Below the pieces are notes generated by a model, which was given only the letters and a program-made list of their open reading frames with translations, had not been told where the DNA came from and did no database searches. Of a DNA stretch of 64,000 nucleotides, positions 32,001 to 42,196 are shown piece by piece. Numbering within the stretch: position 1 is the first letter of the stretch; each line of letters starts with the position of its first letter. The DNA is from Puccinellia tenuiflora (lineage: Eukaryota > Streptophyta > Magnoliopsida > Poales > Poaceae). Both the position numbers and the translations under genes were made by a program. The stretch is taken from NCBI GenBank assembly GCA_012064385.1, contig QRDG01000955.1, forward strand, positions 124,001-188,000, read 5' to 3'.

Positions 32001-34266
32001 GGGTTATGTAGTTTCTTCAAAAGGAATTGAAGTTGACACTTCTAAGATTGAGGCAATCACAAATTGGCCACCGCCAACTAACCTTGCTCAACTTCGTAGC
32101 GCTCTTGGTTTGTTTGGGTTTTACCGTCGCTTTGTGAAAGATTTTAGCACAATTGCTTGCCCCTTGAATGAGCTTACCAAAAAGAATGTACCCTTCATTT
32201 GGGGCAATGCTCAAGAATCGGCTTTCAATGAACTCAAGAAGAGATTGACCGAAGCTCCTTTACTTGCTTTGCCGGATTTCTCCAAAACTTTCGAACTTGA
32301 GTGTGACGCTAGTGGCCTTGGCATTGGTGGCGTCCTCATGCAATGTGGCCGTCCCGTTGCCTATTATAGCGAAAAACTTGATGGTGCTCGCCTAAACTAC
32401 CCAATATACGACAAGGAACTCTATGCCTTAGTACGTGTTTTGGAAGTGTGGCAACACTACCTTTGGCCCAAAGAGTTTGTTATCCATTCCGATCATGAAT
32501 CTTTGAAATATTTGAAAACCCAAGCCAATTTGAACAAAAGGCATGCCAAATGGGTTGAATTCATCGAGTCTTTTCCCTATGTGGTGAAATACAAAAAAGG
32601 CAAGGACAATATCGTTGCGGATGCTCTTTCCCGCAAGATGATCTTACTCACCCAACTTGAAATCAATGTTTTGTGTCTTGATGACCTTAAAGAACTCTAT
32701 GCTTCCGATTCTTTCTTTGGTCCTATCTTTACCAAGTGCACAATTGACAAAGGTTGCGATGATTTCTACTTACACAAGGGTTTCTTGTTTAAGGCTAACA
32801 AACTATGCATTCCCGAGTCCTCTCTCCGTTTGTTACTTCTACAGGAATCACATAGTGGAGGACTCATGGGACACTTTGGACGTGACAAGACACTCGCCAT
32901 GCTATCTACACACTACTTTTGGCCACGGATGACGCGTGATGTGGAGCGCTTGGTGCGCCGTTGCCCAACTTGCCTCAAAGCTAAGTCCACGTTGAACTCT
33001 CATGGTCTTTATATGCCTTTACCAATACCACACACACCTTGGTCCGACATTAGCATGGATTTCGTCTTAGGATTACCTCGCACAAAGAATGGCAAAGATT
33101 CAATATTTGTTGTTGTCGATCGCTTCTCTAAAATGGCACACTTTATTCCTTGCAATAAGTCCAACGATGCTTCACACATTGCAACTTTGTTCTTTAGGGA
33201 AATCGTTCGTCTACATGGAGTGCCGAAGACCATTGTTTCGGACCGCGATGTCAAGTTCACAAGCTACTTTTGGAAGGCATTGATGGCAAAGCTAGGAGTC
33301 AAGCTCCTCTTCTCCACCGCTTACCACCCACAAACAGACGGCCAAACCGAGGTGGTGAATCGAAGTTTATCAACTCTCCTTCGCGCATTAATCAAGCCAA
33401 ACATCAAGGGTTGGGAGGAATGCATACCGCACGCCGAGTTCGCCTACAACCGTGCCTCCCACCGGGCGACCAAGCGAAGCCTGTTTGAGGTTGTCTATGG
33501 GTTCAACCCCAACACCGCCGTAGACATCCTACCACTTCCTCTACACGAGCGCACCGACATGGACGTCGACAAAAGAGCAGACTACATGAAGACATTACAT
33601 GAGTCAACACGAGCAACTCTAGAGGAGCACACAAAGCGCCAAGCCAGCAAGATCAACAAGTTGAAGAAGCCCATGGTATTCGACGAAGGAGACCTTGTGT
33701 GGCTACACCTCCGCAAGGACCGTTTTCCGGATGAAAGAAAATCCAAGCTTGCTCCTCGCGGTGACGGACCTTTCAAAGTGCTCAAGCGCATCAACGACAA
33801 CGCATACAAGATAGACATACCAACCTCAAAGTACTTGGTGCATGACACGTTCAACGTCGCCGACCTATCCCCTTTCCACGGAGATGCAAGCGTTCAAGAG
33901 GATGACGAGTCGAAGACGACTCTTTCCGGAGGGGGGGGAGATGATGTAGCCCCACATGTGGACAACACCATGGACACCATGCCAAATGGCCCAATGACAA
34001 GATCAAGAGTCAAGGCTCTTCATGAAAAGGTGACCTCGCTCCTCTCGATGTGTGATCTCGACCTTCCTTTGAATGGTTTGCTACTTCATGCCGGTACCTT
34101 GTGCATACTCAGGATCCACCCGGATGATGGCCCACAATGGAGTCAAGGAGATGACCAAGAGAAGGTCCAAGATGATGGAGAAGATGGACAAGAGGAGATC
34201 CAAGAAGATGGACAAGAAGAGGAGGAGAGATGCGAAGACAGGGTGGCCGCCTCCCAGCCGGCCTAG
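29065..34266 (+). CDS. Gag-pol polyprotein of the CRM-like chromovirus
   Basis: The start chosen is MAREEQDVDFGKQAEALRRY at 29065; an in-frame ATG five codons upstream is also possible. About 1733 residues. An Arg/His/Gln-rich N-terminus precedes the gag domain (FHGTNDPEDYIAWESKVSKL, LWWEQLQASF), then a knuckle CYKCGGQGHKSFEC (about residue 445). Protease IIDGGSCHNLAS follows (about 545), then RT with YFDDILVYS (about 935) and RNase H with ELECDASGLG. Integrase has an HHCC finger and D-D-E core (ISMDFVLGLP, VSDRDVKF, TDGQTEVVNRSL), then a GPF module GDGPFKVLKRIND. The frame continues across the PPT into the 3' LTR and stops at 34264. No stops or frameshifts, so it may still be functional. Confidence 0.9.
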   Translation: MAREEQDVDFGKQAEALRRYIDDNTRRYEERHQAAQRENAERFAQIQDDQRENNARSMRIEGLLLERQHRHSSRSSSRSSHRSNARSKGPSEIGQGQHHGIPPPQANLDHHQHQDQHRQEAPRPQANIDPPLHQARPRQEIPIPNVNLDPIHLHGDNRHHRHELPPHRARRVPLADNHVDIEDDEDYVPRPHQRHHHRDRHRHHDDDDDEDDRKNRFNPPKLVIPKFHGTNDPEDYIAWESKVSKLFRVYKVPQDKRVDLASLEFEGYAQLWWEQLQASFEDPIDTWNDMKKEMHKHFVPHHYARDLYKKLQELKQGLKTVDEYYKEMESTLSRAHIVESEEQSMARFLNGLTYPIKKIVEFQPYENLVELVHQAMKAERQVAEELKYVKAKSFFATRASSSTQPMTQVQAQGNAKSSTPQPTTTSKKTTPSPQAVKSYITCYKCGGQGHKSFECTNKKVMIVNDNGDYESMSEDEYHALNKVATMQSLNDDDDYIYCDGDPNPTLVVTRVLTTINQGDDAQRCNLFQTKDGINGKSIKVIIDGGSCHNLASKELCEKLNLTYKKHPNPYHVQWLSDSGTVRIQHTVQVSFKIGSYEDTVDCDVVPMSVCHLLLGHPWQFDKAATHDGRTNYYSFKWNNKILVLRPMTPSQIITDNAKTIVRAQEKQSPSELSGERANHIHVSESHKPNMSEKGKRVSPGVVLLATKSEMREVRANPSTFHFVLLCKGDGKDTNDLTQVPPSMLSILQEFKDVFPDELPQGLPPLRGIEHRIDLIPGAPLPNRAPYRTNPEETKEIERQIQELLAKGHVHESLSPCAVPVILVPKQDDTLRMCMDCHPINNITVRYRHPIPRLDDMLDELSGATIFSKIDLKSGYHQIRMHEGDEWKTAFKTKLGLYEWLVMPFGLSNAPSTFMRLMNHVLRTFIGKFVVVYFDDILVYSKSLHEHVDHVKQVLLALRNASLFANLKKCTFCTDKLVFLGYVVSSKGIEVDTSKIEAITNWPPPTNLAQLRSALGLFGFYRRFVKDFSTIACPLNELTKKNVPFIWGNAQESAFNELKKRLTEAPLLALPDFSKTFELECDASGLGIGGVLMQCGRPVAYYSEKLDGARLNYPIYDKELYALVRVLEVWQHYLWPKEFVIHSDHESLKYLKTQANLNKRHAKWVEFIESFPYVVKYKKGKDNIVADALSRKMILLTQLEINVLCLDDLKELYASDSFFGPIFTKCTIDKGCDDFYLHKGFLFKANKLCIPESSLRLLLLQESHSGGLMGHFGRDKTLAMLSTHYFWPRMTRDVERLVRRCPTCLKAKSTLNSHGLYMPLPIPHTPWSDISMDFVLGLPRTKNGKDSIFVVVDRFSKMAHFIPCNKSNDASHIATLFFREIVRLHGVPKTIVSDRDVKFTSYFWKALMAKLGVKLLFSTAYHPQTDGQTEVVNRSLSTLLRALIKPNIKGWEECIPHAEFAYNRASHRATKRSLFEVVYGFNPNTAVDILPLPLHERTDMDVDKRADYMKTLHESTRATLEEHTKRQASKINKLKKPMVFDEGDLVWLHLRKDRFPDERKSKLAPRGDGPFKVLKRINDNAYKIDIPTSKYLVHDTFNVADLSPFHGDASVQEDDESKTTLSGGGGDDVAPHVDNTMDTMPNGPMTRSRVKALHEKVTSLLSMCDLDLPLNGLLLHAGTLCILRIHPDDGPQWSQGDDQEKVQDDGEDGQEEIQEDGQEEEERCEDRVAASQPA
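33929..33941 (+). other. Polypurine tract of the CRM-like element
   Basis: GGAGGGGGGGGAGA directly before the TGATGTAGCC start of the 3' LTR. It is also translated, as the Gly run of the polyprotein. Confidence 0.85.
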
Positions 34267-34974
34267 GCCGGCCCCAAAGCCGGCCTCCAACCCGAGGCGA
34301 CCGGCCTCCCAACCGGCCCAGGCCGGCCTCCAGGCCGGGCACCCACCAGAAGCCGCCGGCCTCCATACCGGCCCAGGCCGGCCCCCAGGCCGGGCCACAC
34401 CCCGACGCCGCCGGCCCACGCGCCGGCCTCCCAGCCGGCCTCCAGGCCGGCCTAGGCCGGCCCCCAGGCAGGTCACCCACCTGAGCCGGCCGGCCTCCAG
34501 GCCAGCCTAGGCCGGCCCCCAGGCCGGTCCCCCGCCAGAGCCAGCCGGCCTCCAGGCCGGCCTAGGCCGGCCCCCAGGCCGGTTCCCCACCTTTCCTGCC
34601 CCATTTTGTAATAGACTATAAATAGCTTTCCACTTTTCCCATTTCAAGGCAGACTGAATCTGAGACTTGTGAGAGCCATGCTCCTCCTCCCTCGTAGCTA
34701 GGGTGCCTCGTTGAGGTAGATCTTGTTGTTGCTACTCTTTCACTGCGGTGTCTCTAGTAGTGCAAACCAATCTTTCACTGCGGTGATTCTATTGGATCGG
34801 TGGACCGGCCAAAGGCTACCTTTTTGAGGGTTTGATGTTGGGTGGAGTTCTTAGCAGGATTTGCTAGTTATCCTTGTGTTTTGCCCACGAATCTCCCTCG
34901 TTTCCCCTCGTGTTCTTCGTGTTCATCCCCGTTTTCCCCTCAAATCGGTGAAGATCGGGCCTAGCCCTACATCA
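33942..34974 (+). repeat. 3' LTR of the CRM-like element
   Basis: 1033 bp. It contains the last 108 codons of gag-pol with a PMTRSRVKAL motif, the GC array at about 34240-34590, and a TATA at 34616. It has lost about 44 bp present in the 5' LTR. A one-base difference near 34247 gives a different reading of the protein tail than in the 5' copy. Confidence 0.9.
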
Positions 34975-35989
34975 CATAATCTGTCCGCTTCTTGTCTGTT
35001 TGGGTTGCAGCCAGACACCAAATATGTCTGTTGTGTGCGGACCGCGAGTGCACCTAACGGGTATTTTGGTTTTTCTCCCCCACAAGTCAGATTATCCAAT
35101 ACATTTTAAGCAGGTAAAAGCACCAAGCGCCAGCACCCGGGTTCGATTCTCACCTTCCAACCTTAATGACAATACCGGGTGAAATCCTCCCCCGGTCTTG
35201 TTATTTTTTTTTTCAATACATTTTAAGCTAAAAAATATTACATAAACCCTAGATCTGGCCGTCGGAGCTAGGCCCGTCTGACCGGAGACTATTGGTCGTC
35301 GTCGTCATTGCGGGCGAGGTCGATAAGACGGGAGCCGACCATGGCCACAGTGATGCTGGTGATGGAGGTGGTCCGGTTGCCGGTGCTGCCGCTAATGCCC
35401 ATACCGCGCGCGGTGGTGTGGGTGGCCACGCCTGCTGCGGTTCTGGCGTCACCGGGTACGGGCCAGTGCACGACCAGGACTAGCGGTACATACTAGGGGA
35501 AAGCAACCCTGCTCTGGCTCTGGCAGTGGAGGTGGTGGCGGGCCGGCTCTTCGTGCTCATCCACGAACCACCTGTCCCTGAGTTTTGGGCAAGGCGGGGT
35601 CGTCGACGGATCTCCATCCCGCGTCGGCGTCCGGACTCTGAAACCCCGAGAACCGGGATCCTCGCCGAGCTTAGATGCCAGCCGTTGGGGTGGTGCACAG
35701 CCCAGGGCACCGGCCTGGCATGCTCCCAGTAGTCCCGCACCACCTCCACCCGCATGTACGGGCGGTTTTGTTGCGGCGGCGCACCGGGCGGCACAATGGA
35801 AAACGAAGGCGCAATGGCGACTAGAGGCTGGACCCGTGGGAGAGACCCGGAGGGTCGTTCTTCCTGCAGCTGAAAAACCACTTCTTTGTCATGATGACGG
35901 TTGAAGGCTATGTAGATGAGTCGGCTAGGGTTCGTGTGTCGGCGGCTGGGGAGCTGATAGAGGTTGAGGTGTCCGATCCTTCGATGAGA
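34975..35989. other. Unassigned DNA with a degenerate gene-like piece
   Basis: Right half of the split MITE-like repeat (34975 to about 35060), then DNA holding a SINE (35112-35213). GC-rich text follows with a minus-strand frame at 35480-35881 and, on the plus strand, a tail reading FFLQLKNHFFVMMTVEGYVD and ending in TGA near 35988. Neither is a family I recognise. The plus-strand tail looks like ordinary protein but has no start, so at most a gene fragment. Confidence 0.35.
35112..35213 (+). mobile_element. 5'-truncated tRNA-derived SINE
   Basis: 102 bp flanked by perfect 15-bp copies of CAATACATTTTAAGC (35097-35111 and 35214-35228). It contains a Pol III B-box (GGTTCGATTC, 35140-35149) in CACCCGGGTTCGATTCTCACC context and ends in a T-rich tail (TTGTTATTTTTTTTT). 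No A-box remains, which indicates 5' truncation. The T tail recalls the Au SINE group of grasses. It is not a tRNA gene: no cloverleaf can be drawn. Confidence 0.8.
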
Positions 35990-36564
35990 TGATAACTATC
36001 GATTTGGGTGGCGGCGACGTTGACGATCCGACTACAAACGTGCGAGGATGCTGCGCCTTAGCAAACGCTACACCAACTCCGGGGAGGTTTATGACAGCAC
36101 CGAAGCACAATCGACCAAACCAACTAAGGTGTAATTCCTGTAGGCAATCGAAGAACAAGCAAGAACTAAGAATTGGCAATCTGAATATTGCAGATATGAA
36201 TGATTATAGATGAAAGTGGGGTTCCGAAGAGCGGTCTTGGTCTGGCCGATCTGGCACAAACGAAGTACGGCGAAGTTGTAGCGACGGCTAGCTAACTTTA
36301 GACTAAACAAAACCCAAACCCTAAAGTGACGACCTAGGGGGGTATTTATAGGGAAACTTAGGAAAAAATCGTGCAGCCTTGGGAAAAGGGGCTGAATTCC
36401 TTCCTAAGTCGGTTTTCCTATCAATACGGACTATAAAAACAGCCTATGAAAAGGTATCTCGAAAATACATGGGCCTGGCCCAAAAATAGAGGTGACGCAA
36501 CACCATATAATGCTATGGACGAAAATATGAAGTGTGATCTTTGAATATTTCGTCCATGACTTCA
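35990..36564 (-). repeat. 3' LTR of the older chromovirus
   Basis: On the minus strand it begins TGAAGTCATGGACG after an AAGGGAGCA purine tract (36573-36565). It has TATAAATA at 36350-36341, a leader-like R region, and a probable end TAGTTATCA at 35990. The outer boundary is approximate because the partner LTR is absent. Confidence 0.5.
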
Positions 36565-36571
36565 TGCTCCC

Positions 36572-38305
36572 TTATAGTGGCTTCACAACCCTCGATTCTC
36601 CATGTGAGGCGTCATCTTCAACCCTCGTATGCTTGCTGCCATCTCCATGGACGATCATGCTCCAATACTTATCCATCAACTCCTCGCTAGGTCCATTATT
36701 CCTAAGTGTAACAAACACATCGGTTTTAGGCAGTAGCATATTCTCATGTAAATTTGGAAGAGTTCCAAGAAACGAAAGTACCTGATAATTTAGTTGACGT
36801 GCACGAGCTCGAGTAATAGGTCCTTGTATTTGTGTAGTGGTAGGACTAGTGGTTGTAACTGTAGTTCGGATGTACTCATCATCCTCCCCTTCTTGAATTG
36901 AAGTCGTCCTCGACACAACCTCATCTTCTTCACCGAAGTAGGGCTTCAAATCTGCAATGTTAAATGTGGGACTAACCCCATAGTCTGCAGGCAGCTCAAG
37001 TTTATATGCATTAGCATTTATACGCTCTAACACCTTAAAAGGACCAGCAGCTCGTGGCATTAACTTGGACTTGCGCAAATCAGGAAAGCGATCTTTGCGC
37101 AAATGCAACCAAACAAGATCTCCAACATCAAACACAATATGCTTTCTTCCTCTATTTCCATACGATTTATATTTAGCATTCATGCGTGCAATGTTTTCTT
37201 TAGTGGTCTCATGCAATTTTAGTATCAATTCAGCACGTTGTGTAGCATCAAAATTATTTTGCAGCGTAGATGGAAGAGGCAATAAATCAATAGGTGCACG
37301 AGGTACAAAACCATACACAATCTCAAAAGGGCACATCTTAGTGGTAGAATGCAGCGAACGATTATAAGCAAATTCAACATGAGGCAAACATTCTTCCCAT
37401 AATTTCAAATTCTGTTTTAAAACAGCACTCAGCATAGTAGACAAAGTTCTATTAACAACTTCAGTTTGTCCATCAGTTTGAGGGTGACATGTAGTACTAA
37501 AAAGCAGTTTAGTCCCCAACTTAGCCCATGAACATCTCCAAAAGTGGCCAAGAAATTTACTATCACGATCTGAAACAATTGTATTTGGCACACCATGCAA
37601 GCGAATGATTTCACGAAAGAACAAATCAGCAATATTAGCAGCATCATCGGTTTTATGACATGGTATAAAAGTGTGCCATCTTAGAAAATCTGTCCACAAC
37701 AACAAATATGCTATCCCTCCCCTTATTTGTTCTAGGTAAACCCAAAACAAAGTCCACGGATATATCCTCCCACATAACGCTAGGTACAGGTAAAGGCATA
37801 TATAAACCATGAGGATTAAGTCGTGACTTAGCTTTTTGGCAAGTAGTGCAGCGAGCAACAAAACGCTCAACATCCCGTCTCATCTTTGGCCAAAAGAAAT
37901 GCGCGGCTAGTACGTCCTCGGTCTTCTTGACGCCAAAGTGTCCCATTAGTCCTCCTCCATGCGCCTCCTGTAACAACAAAAGACGAACGGAGCTAGCTGG
38001 AATGCATAGCTTGTTAGCACGAAACACAAATCCATGACTAAGGACGAATTTGTTCCATGTTCTACCATCCTTACAATTCTGCACCACTTCTTTAAAATCA
38101 GCATCATGCATATACAAATCTTTGATGGTCTCTAACCCAAAATTGTTGAAGTCAAGTTGTGAAAGCATAGTGTAACGTCAAGACAAAGTATCAGCAATAA
38201 CATTATCTTTACCCTTCTTGTGTTTGATAACATAAGGAAAAGACTCAATAAATTCAACCCACTTAGCAGGTCGACGGTTCAGTTTAGCTTGACTACGAAT
38301 ATGTT
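36572..38305 (-). pseudogene. Integrase and C-terminus of the older chromovirus
   Basis: From 38305 leftward: the end of RNase H (KWVEFIESFPYVIK-type text), then HGGGLMGHFGVKKTEDVLAA with an HHCC finger (to CTTCQKAKS). The core has ISVDFVLGLPRT and IVSDRDSKF, with a frameshift near 37660, and TDGQTEVVNRTL. The GPF module is AAGPFKVLERINANAYKLELP. The tail has PITRARARQLNYQ and ends near 36572. Catalytic D, D and E positions are still recognisable. Broken by the frameshift and by a stop near 38170. It is the continuation of 47688-49710 across the LARD-like insertion. Confidence 0.8.
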
Positions 38306-41300
38306 TGTAACATCCCAAAACTTTGGAATGTTATAAAAATCACAAAAATTTAAAACTTTTGATTTTAGATAAAGAAAGTCTCCAAAACTCAAGAAAACAC
38401 TTTATAAATTATTATACTAAAATCTTCAAGGGTATTTTATTTTAAATATTCCCTTACCTTTGTTTTCAAGTTTTGGAAATAAAATAAATATTTTTATATT
38501 TGTAAAGCCCATGACTAAATGGGTATTTGTTTTAAATGGTCTTACCAAACTTTCTTTTAGAAAATGTTTTAGACTAAATTATTTTATTATGAAAAATGAG
38601 TAATCATTTTTAATGATATTACTCATAGTACCTTTAAGGTTCTTTTTTGAAACAAAAGGAGTTCATAAATCTTATTCTTATAAAGCTATCAAACATGACT
38701 TTATAAATTATTTAAATTCTACAAATATCTTAGAAAAAGGTTTCAAAGTATTTAAAATGATTTTCTCAAAACTTGTTTAAAATATAAAAATTGATTATAT
38801 TATATTCTATCATGAAAAATAATACTATTTGTTTCTTGGTTTTATTTAAGCCATTTTGGCAAAATAGTTCAATTGGGATAAAACCCATGATTTAAAATGA
38901 GTAAAATGTTTTCAAAGGTTTTATCAAACTATTGTTTTAATAAAAAGATTTGTACTAAATTATTTTATTAGAGAAATGATACTTTCTGGATTTTACTTGA
39001 GTTCAAAAAAAAATTATAAAACCCTATTTATTAAAATGACATAAACATGTCAATTATGCATTTATGCAATATTTGTTTTTATTTCAAAATAAAATATTTT
39101 GGAAAAAGTTGCCAAATGTCCCAAATGATTATTTTGAATTTTTACAAATTTATTTCACTTGATTTGGAGCATTATTTCAAAGGTTATAAAAGAAAACAGA
39201 GAAAAGAAAAAGGAAAAAGTTTTGGACAAAAAAAAAAGAGAAGAGGGCCAGCTGCCCAAGCCAGCCCAACACCGGCCCAGGACCAGCCCAGCACCCCGCA
39301 CCGGCCTCCCTTCTCTCTTTCCTTCTTCTCTCGTTTCTCTCTCCCGACGCCGTGACCAACAAGAACTTCGATCGAATCCTAACAAACCCGAACGAATCCG
39401 TTGCTCCTTCTCGCGTCTATATAAGCCCCTCGACGTCCGCGTCGTTTGCCCCCAAAAACCCTAGAAAGAGCGCCGCCAGGCTGCCCGTGATCGAGCTCGC
39501 GCCGCCGCCATTGCCGCCGGTGAGTTTTGGATCTCCGGCCGCCCTCCGACAACCCCAGCTCCTCTCTCCTCTCCCTTTCGCTTCGTCTATTCGTGGCGCA
39601 CCTCCCTGACATGCTCGGCATTTTTTTTTCATCACCAGATCGACGAGTTCGTCCACACCCGAAGCAAACAGCCGCCGTCCTCAACTCCGGCGAGGAATCT
39701 ACGGAGGAGGAGACCATCCCGGAGCACCACGCCTCGCCATCTGGACCGCCTCGCCGTGCTGATCATCCAGGTACAAGCCGTGCGTCCTGGAGCACCGTAG
39801 ATCGCCAGGAACACGTGATGCCGACGCGTCGCCGCCGTCCGCCGCCGCTCGCCGTAACCCTAACTCCGGCCGGCACCTCCTGTTTAGATCTCAACCGTTG
39901 GATCCAGATCCAACGGCCGTCTTTTATTTTCTTTACCGAATCGGTACCGACCAATCAGACTGCACCGTGTCAGCGCTGAGTCAGCGCACCGTCAGCATCC
40001 TAGTCAGCGCCACGTCAGCCCAGCATTTCTGTAAATTCGTCCGAATTGATTTAATTTGGCAGTTTTGCAGAAAAACCCCTGAACCTTAGAACCTTCATAT
40101 CTTTTTATTGGTTTGGCAAAATTCAAATATTTTATATATATTTGAAATCCTTGGAATCTGTAGAATCTTTCTGGCGTTTTAGTTTTCTGTTTTGTGTTAG
40201 TTAAATTATTTAATTTTCAAATGTTTGATTTGAGTAATTTTAACATAACTTTATTTTTATAAGTCCAAAAATTGCAAGAAAAATATTTTTAGAAACCTTA
40301 AAATATATACAATATAATTCCTCTGTTCTATAATATTTTTGAGCATTATTTTGATGATCTAAAAATCAGAGAACTCAATTTGAGTATTTTTGTCATAACT
40401 TTAAATCTATAAATTATTTTAAATTGGTTTCTTCTGGAAAATGACTTAAATTTATGTCCTCTGTCCAGTAGAACCAAAACCTATATTTCTTAGAACCCTT
40501 CCACCATAGGAATGTTGAAATTGGTTTAAAACCTATTTATAACTTGTTTTGCAAACCTTAACTAGTTTGTAATAAAATCTTTTGACCAAAATTCAATATG
40601 TAGATCATATTGATATCTTTGGACCACCATTCTAACCATTTAAATTTGAAATATTCAAATTTGACTCTTGACCACTCCTTGACCTTTAATGAAAAACCCC
40701 AAACCCAAGTACATTGATTCCTTTTGCATATTGAATCATGTATTAAAACCTAGACCATTAACCTACTTCCCCTTGTGTTTTATCCATGTTTGCTCTTATG
40801 TTTGTATTACTTGATTGTTGTATTGTTTGTTGATTGTTATCTGTTTGTACTGTATAGATTGAATGGAGAGATACGACATACGTTGAAAAGAGTGTGTGAG
40901 CAACGACAAGTTTCAAAAGGCAAGTGCATACACAAATTCATGAATGGCCTATTACTATTTTTATATTGCACTTTAGACTATTTTCCAGTAGCATGCATGA
41001 TAGGCTGTTTTTATTAAATCTATATGCTATGCAAACCTGTTAGGCTAGCCACATGACCAGTTGTTTACTGACCTATTTAATTTAGTGGAATTGCTTGCTG
41101 CAAAAATGAAGTGTTTTATTGTAGTTGAGTTAAGGAAAAAATTCTACTAAATTAATGAATTACCTAGGTGGTATTGGTTTGTTGATGGAGGCGAAGTTGA
41201 GTGGCTACTCAGGCCCATTTTCATGGTGTGAACCTGAGTATGTGCACTTGTGGATGACCACCTAGGGTTTGAGATTAATGTCACACCGTGTTTGTTTGCC

Positions 41301-42196
41301 CGACCGTGCAACCACTAGTCATATGGGCTCTGTCTTGACGGAGTATGTTGTGTGGACCTGGGTCAGTGAGATCTGATGATGTAGAGAGGTAGGACGGCAG
41401 TGATCTCGCTAGAGTACCATGGGAAAACACTTTTGAAAAGTCTCGTCTTGATCTTCTCCTTTCCTTTTCACTAAATGAGGGTTAAGGATAGAATCGGTTG
41501 ATCGAGTCTAGTGGAGAAAGTGCCACAAACTCTCGAGAGTATTAAAACTAAGATCTTAGCCGTGTCCCCGGTAACGGACAATCACGAGTGATCAAATAAG
41601 GTTGATGACAGAAGATCTCTTCATTCCAATTTCATGAATTAAAACTTGATGGGTGAACATGGGGGATTTGAGGCACTGGTGCGCCCAGGGATGTCTCTTA
41701 AAGTTTTTGGAAAGAAAGAAATGATTTTTGAAAGTATAGGATAAAATTTGCTTTGCGCAAGAGCCTTGAGATCCACCAGCCAGATATGCATGTAGATGAT
41801 AGAAGTTTGCCTTTATGAGTCCACAAGTATCATTTGCCAGATCCATTCAAATGGTTCTGACCAATTTTTGGCTGCAACGCTTTTATCGTTGCAGGTTCGT
41901 TTGACGATGAGTAAGGAACGCTATAGGTTTCGAGTCTGCAACCAACATGTCTGCCTGTGGCGCATGAAGATGATGAGGGCTCCATGCTATTATATGAATT
42001 CCGCTGCTGAACTTTGTATTATGCTAGCCTTGTGCTAAGCAATTTGTAATATTTTACTTTTCTGGATCTTCGATGTAATAGATATTTGATGCATTTGCAT
42101 GATATTACATCTTGAACTGTGGTGCTAGCTATTCGATCCAGGGACTAGCACAGAACACAGGGATCTTGGCCATTTTTAAAAGGCAAGGTCGCTACA
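38306..42196 (+). repeat. 5' LTR of LARD-like element 1
   Basis: 3891 bp. AT-rich U3 (38306-39230), a GC-rich core promoter with CTATATAAGCCCC at 39417-39429, a Pro/Ser-rich leader-like block, several donor/acceptor-like sites, and a long U5. A splice-acceptor-like GCAG at 41891 is followed by TCG TTT GAC GAT GAG TAA (41897-41914). Confidence 0.85.
39416..39429 (+). promoter_or_regulatory. TATA box of LARD-like element 1
   Basis: TCTATATAAGCCCC in a GC-rich setting, followed within about 100 bp by AACCCTAGAAAGAGCG leader text and a GTGAGT donor-like site near 39519. The same box is at 44909-44922 in the 3' LTR. Confidence 0.6.

Larger units (their letters stand above)
26893..34974 (+). mobile_element. 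Complete CRM-like Ty3/gypsy chromovirus
   Basis: 8082 bp, flanked by CATAA on both sides (26888-26892 and 34975-34979). LTRs start TGATGTAGCCCC and end CCCTACATCA, with iMet-type PBS, PPT and one uninterrupted polyprotein. RT and RNase H text (NNIT.RYRHPIPRLDDMLDEL, FVVVYFDDILVYSKSL) is close to what I know of the centromeric CRM clade. Coding sequence overlapping the 3' LTR is reported for CRM members. No chromodomain is evident, so it could belong to a non-centromeric CRM subgroup. LTRs are similar but differ by indels, so it is young rather than brand new. Confidence 0.85.

Noticed and set aside
35112..35213. Possible tRNA gene because of a GGTTCGATTC box
   Set aside because: No A-box or cloverleaf; flanking duplications show a SINE remnant.
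39352..39979. Pro/Ser-rich frames downstream of the LARD 1 TATA as a host gene
   Set aside because: Located inside both LTR copies and not continued by any recognisable domain; treated as leader exons of an LTR transcript at most.
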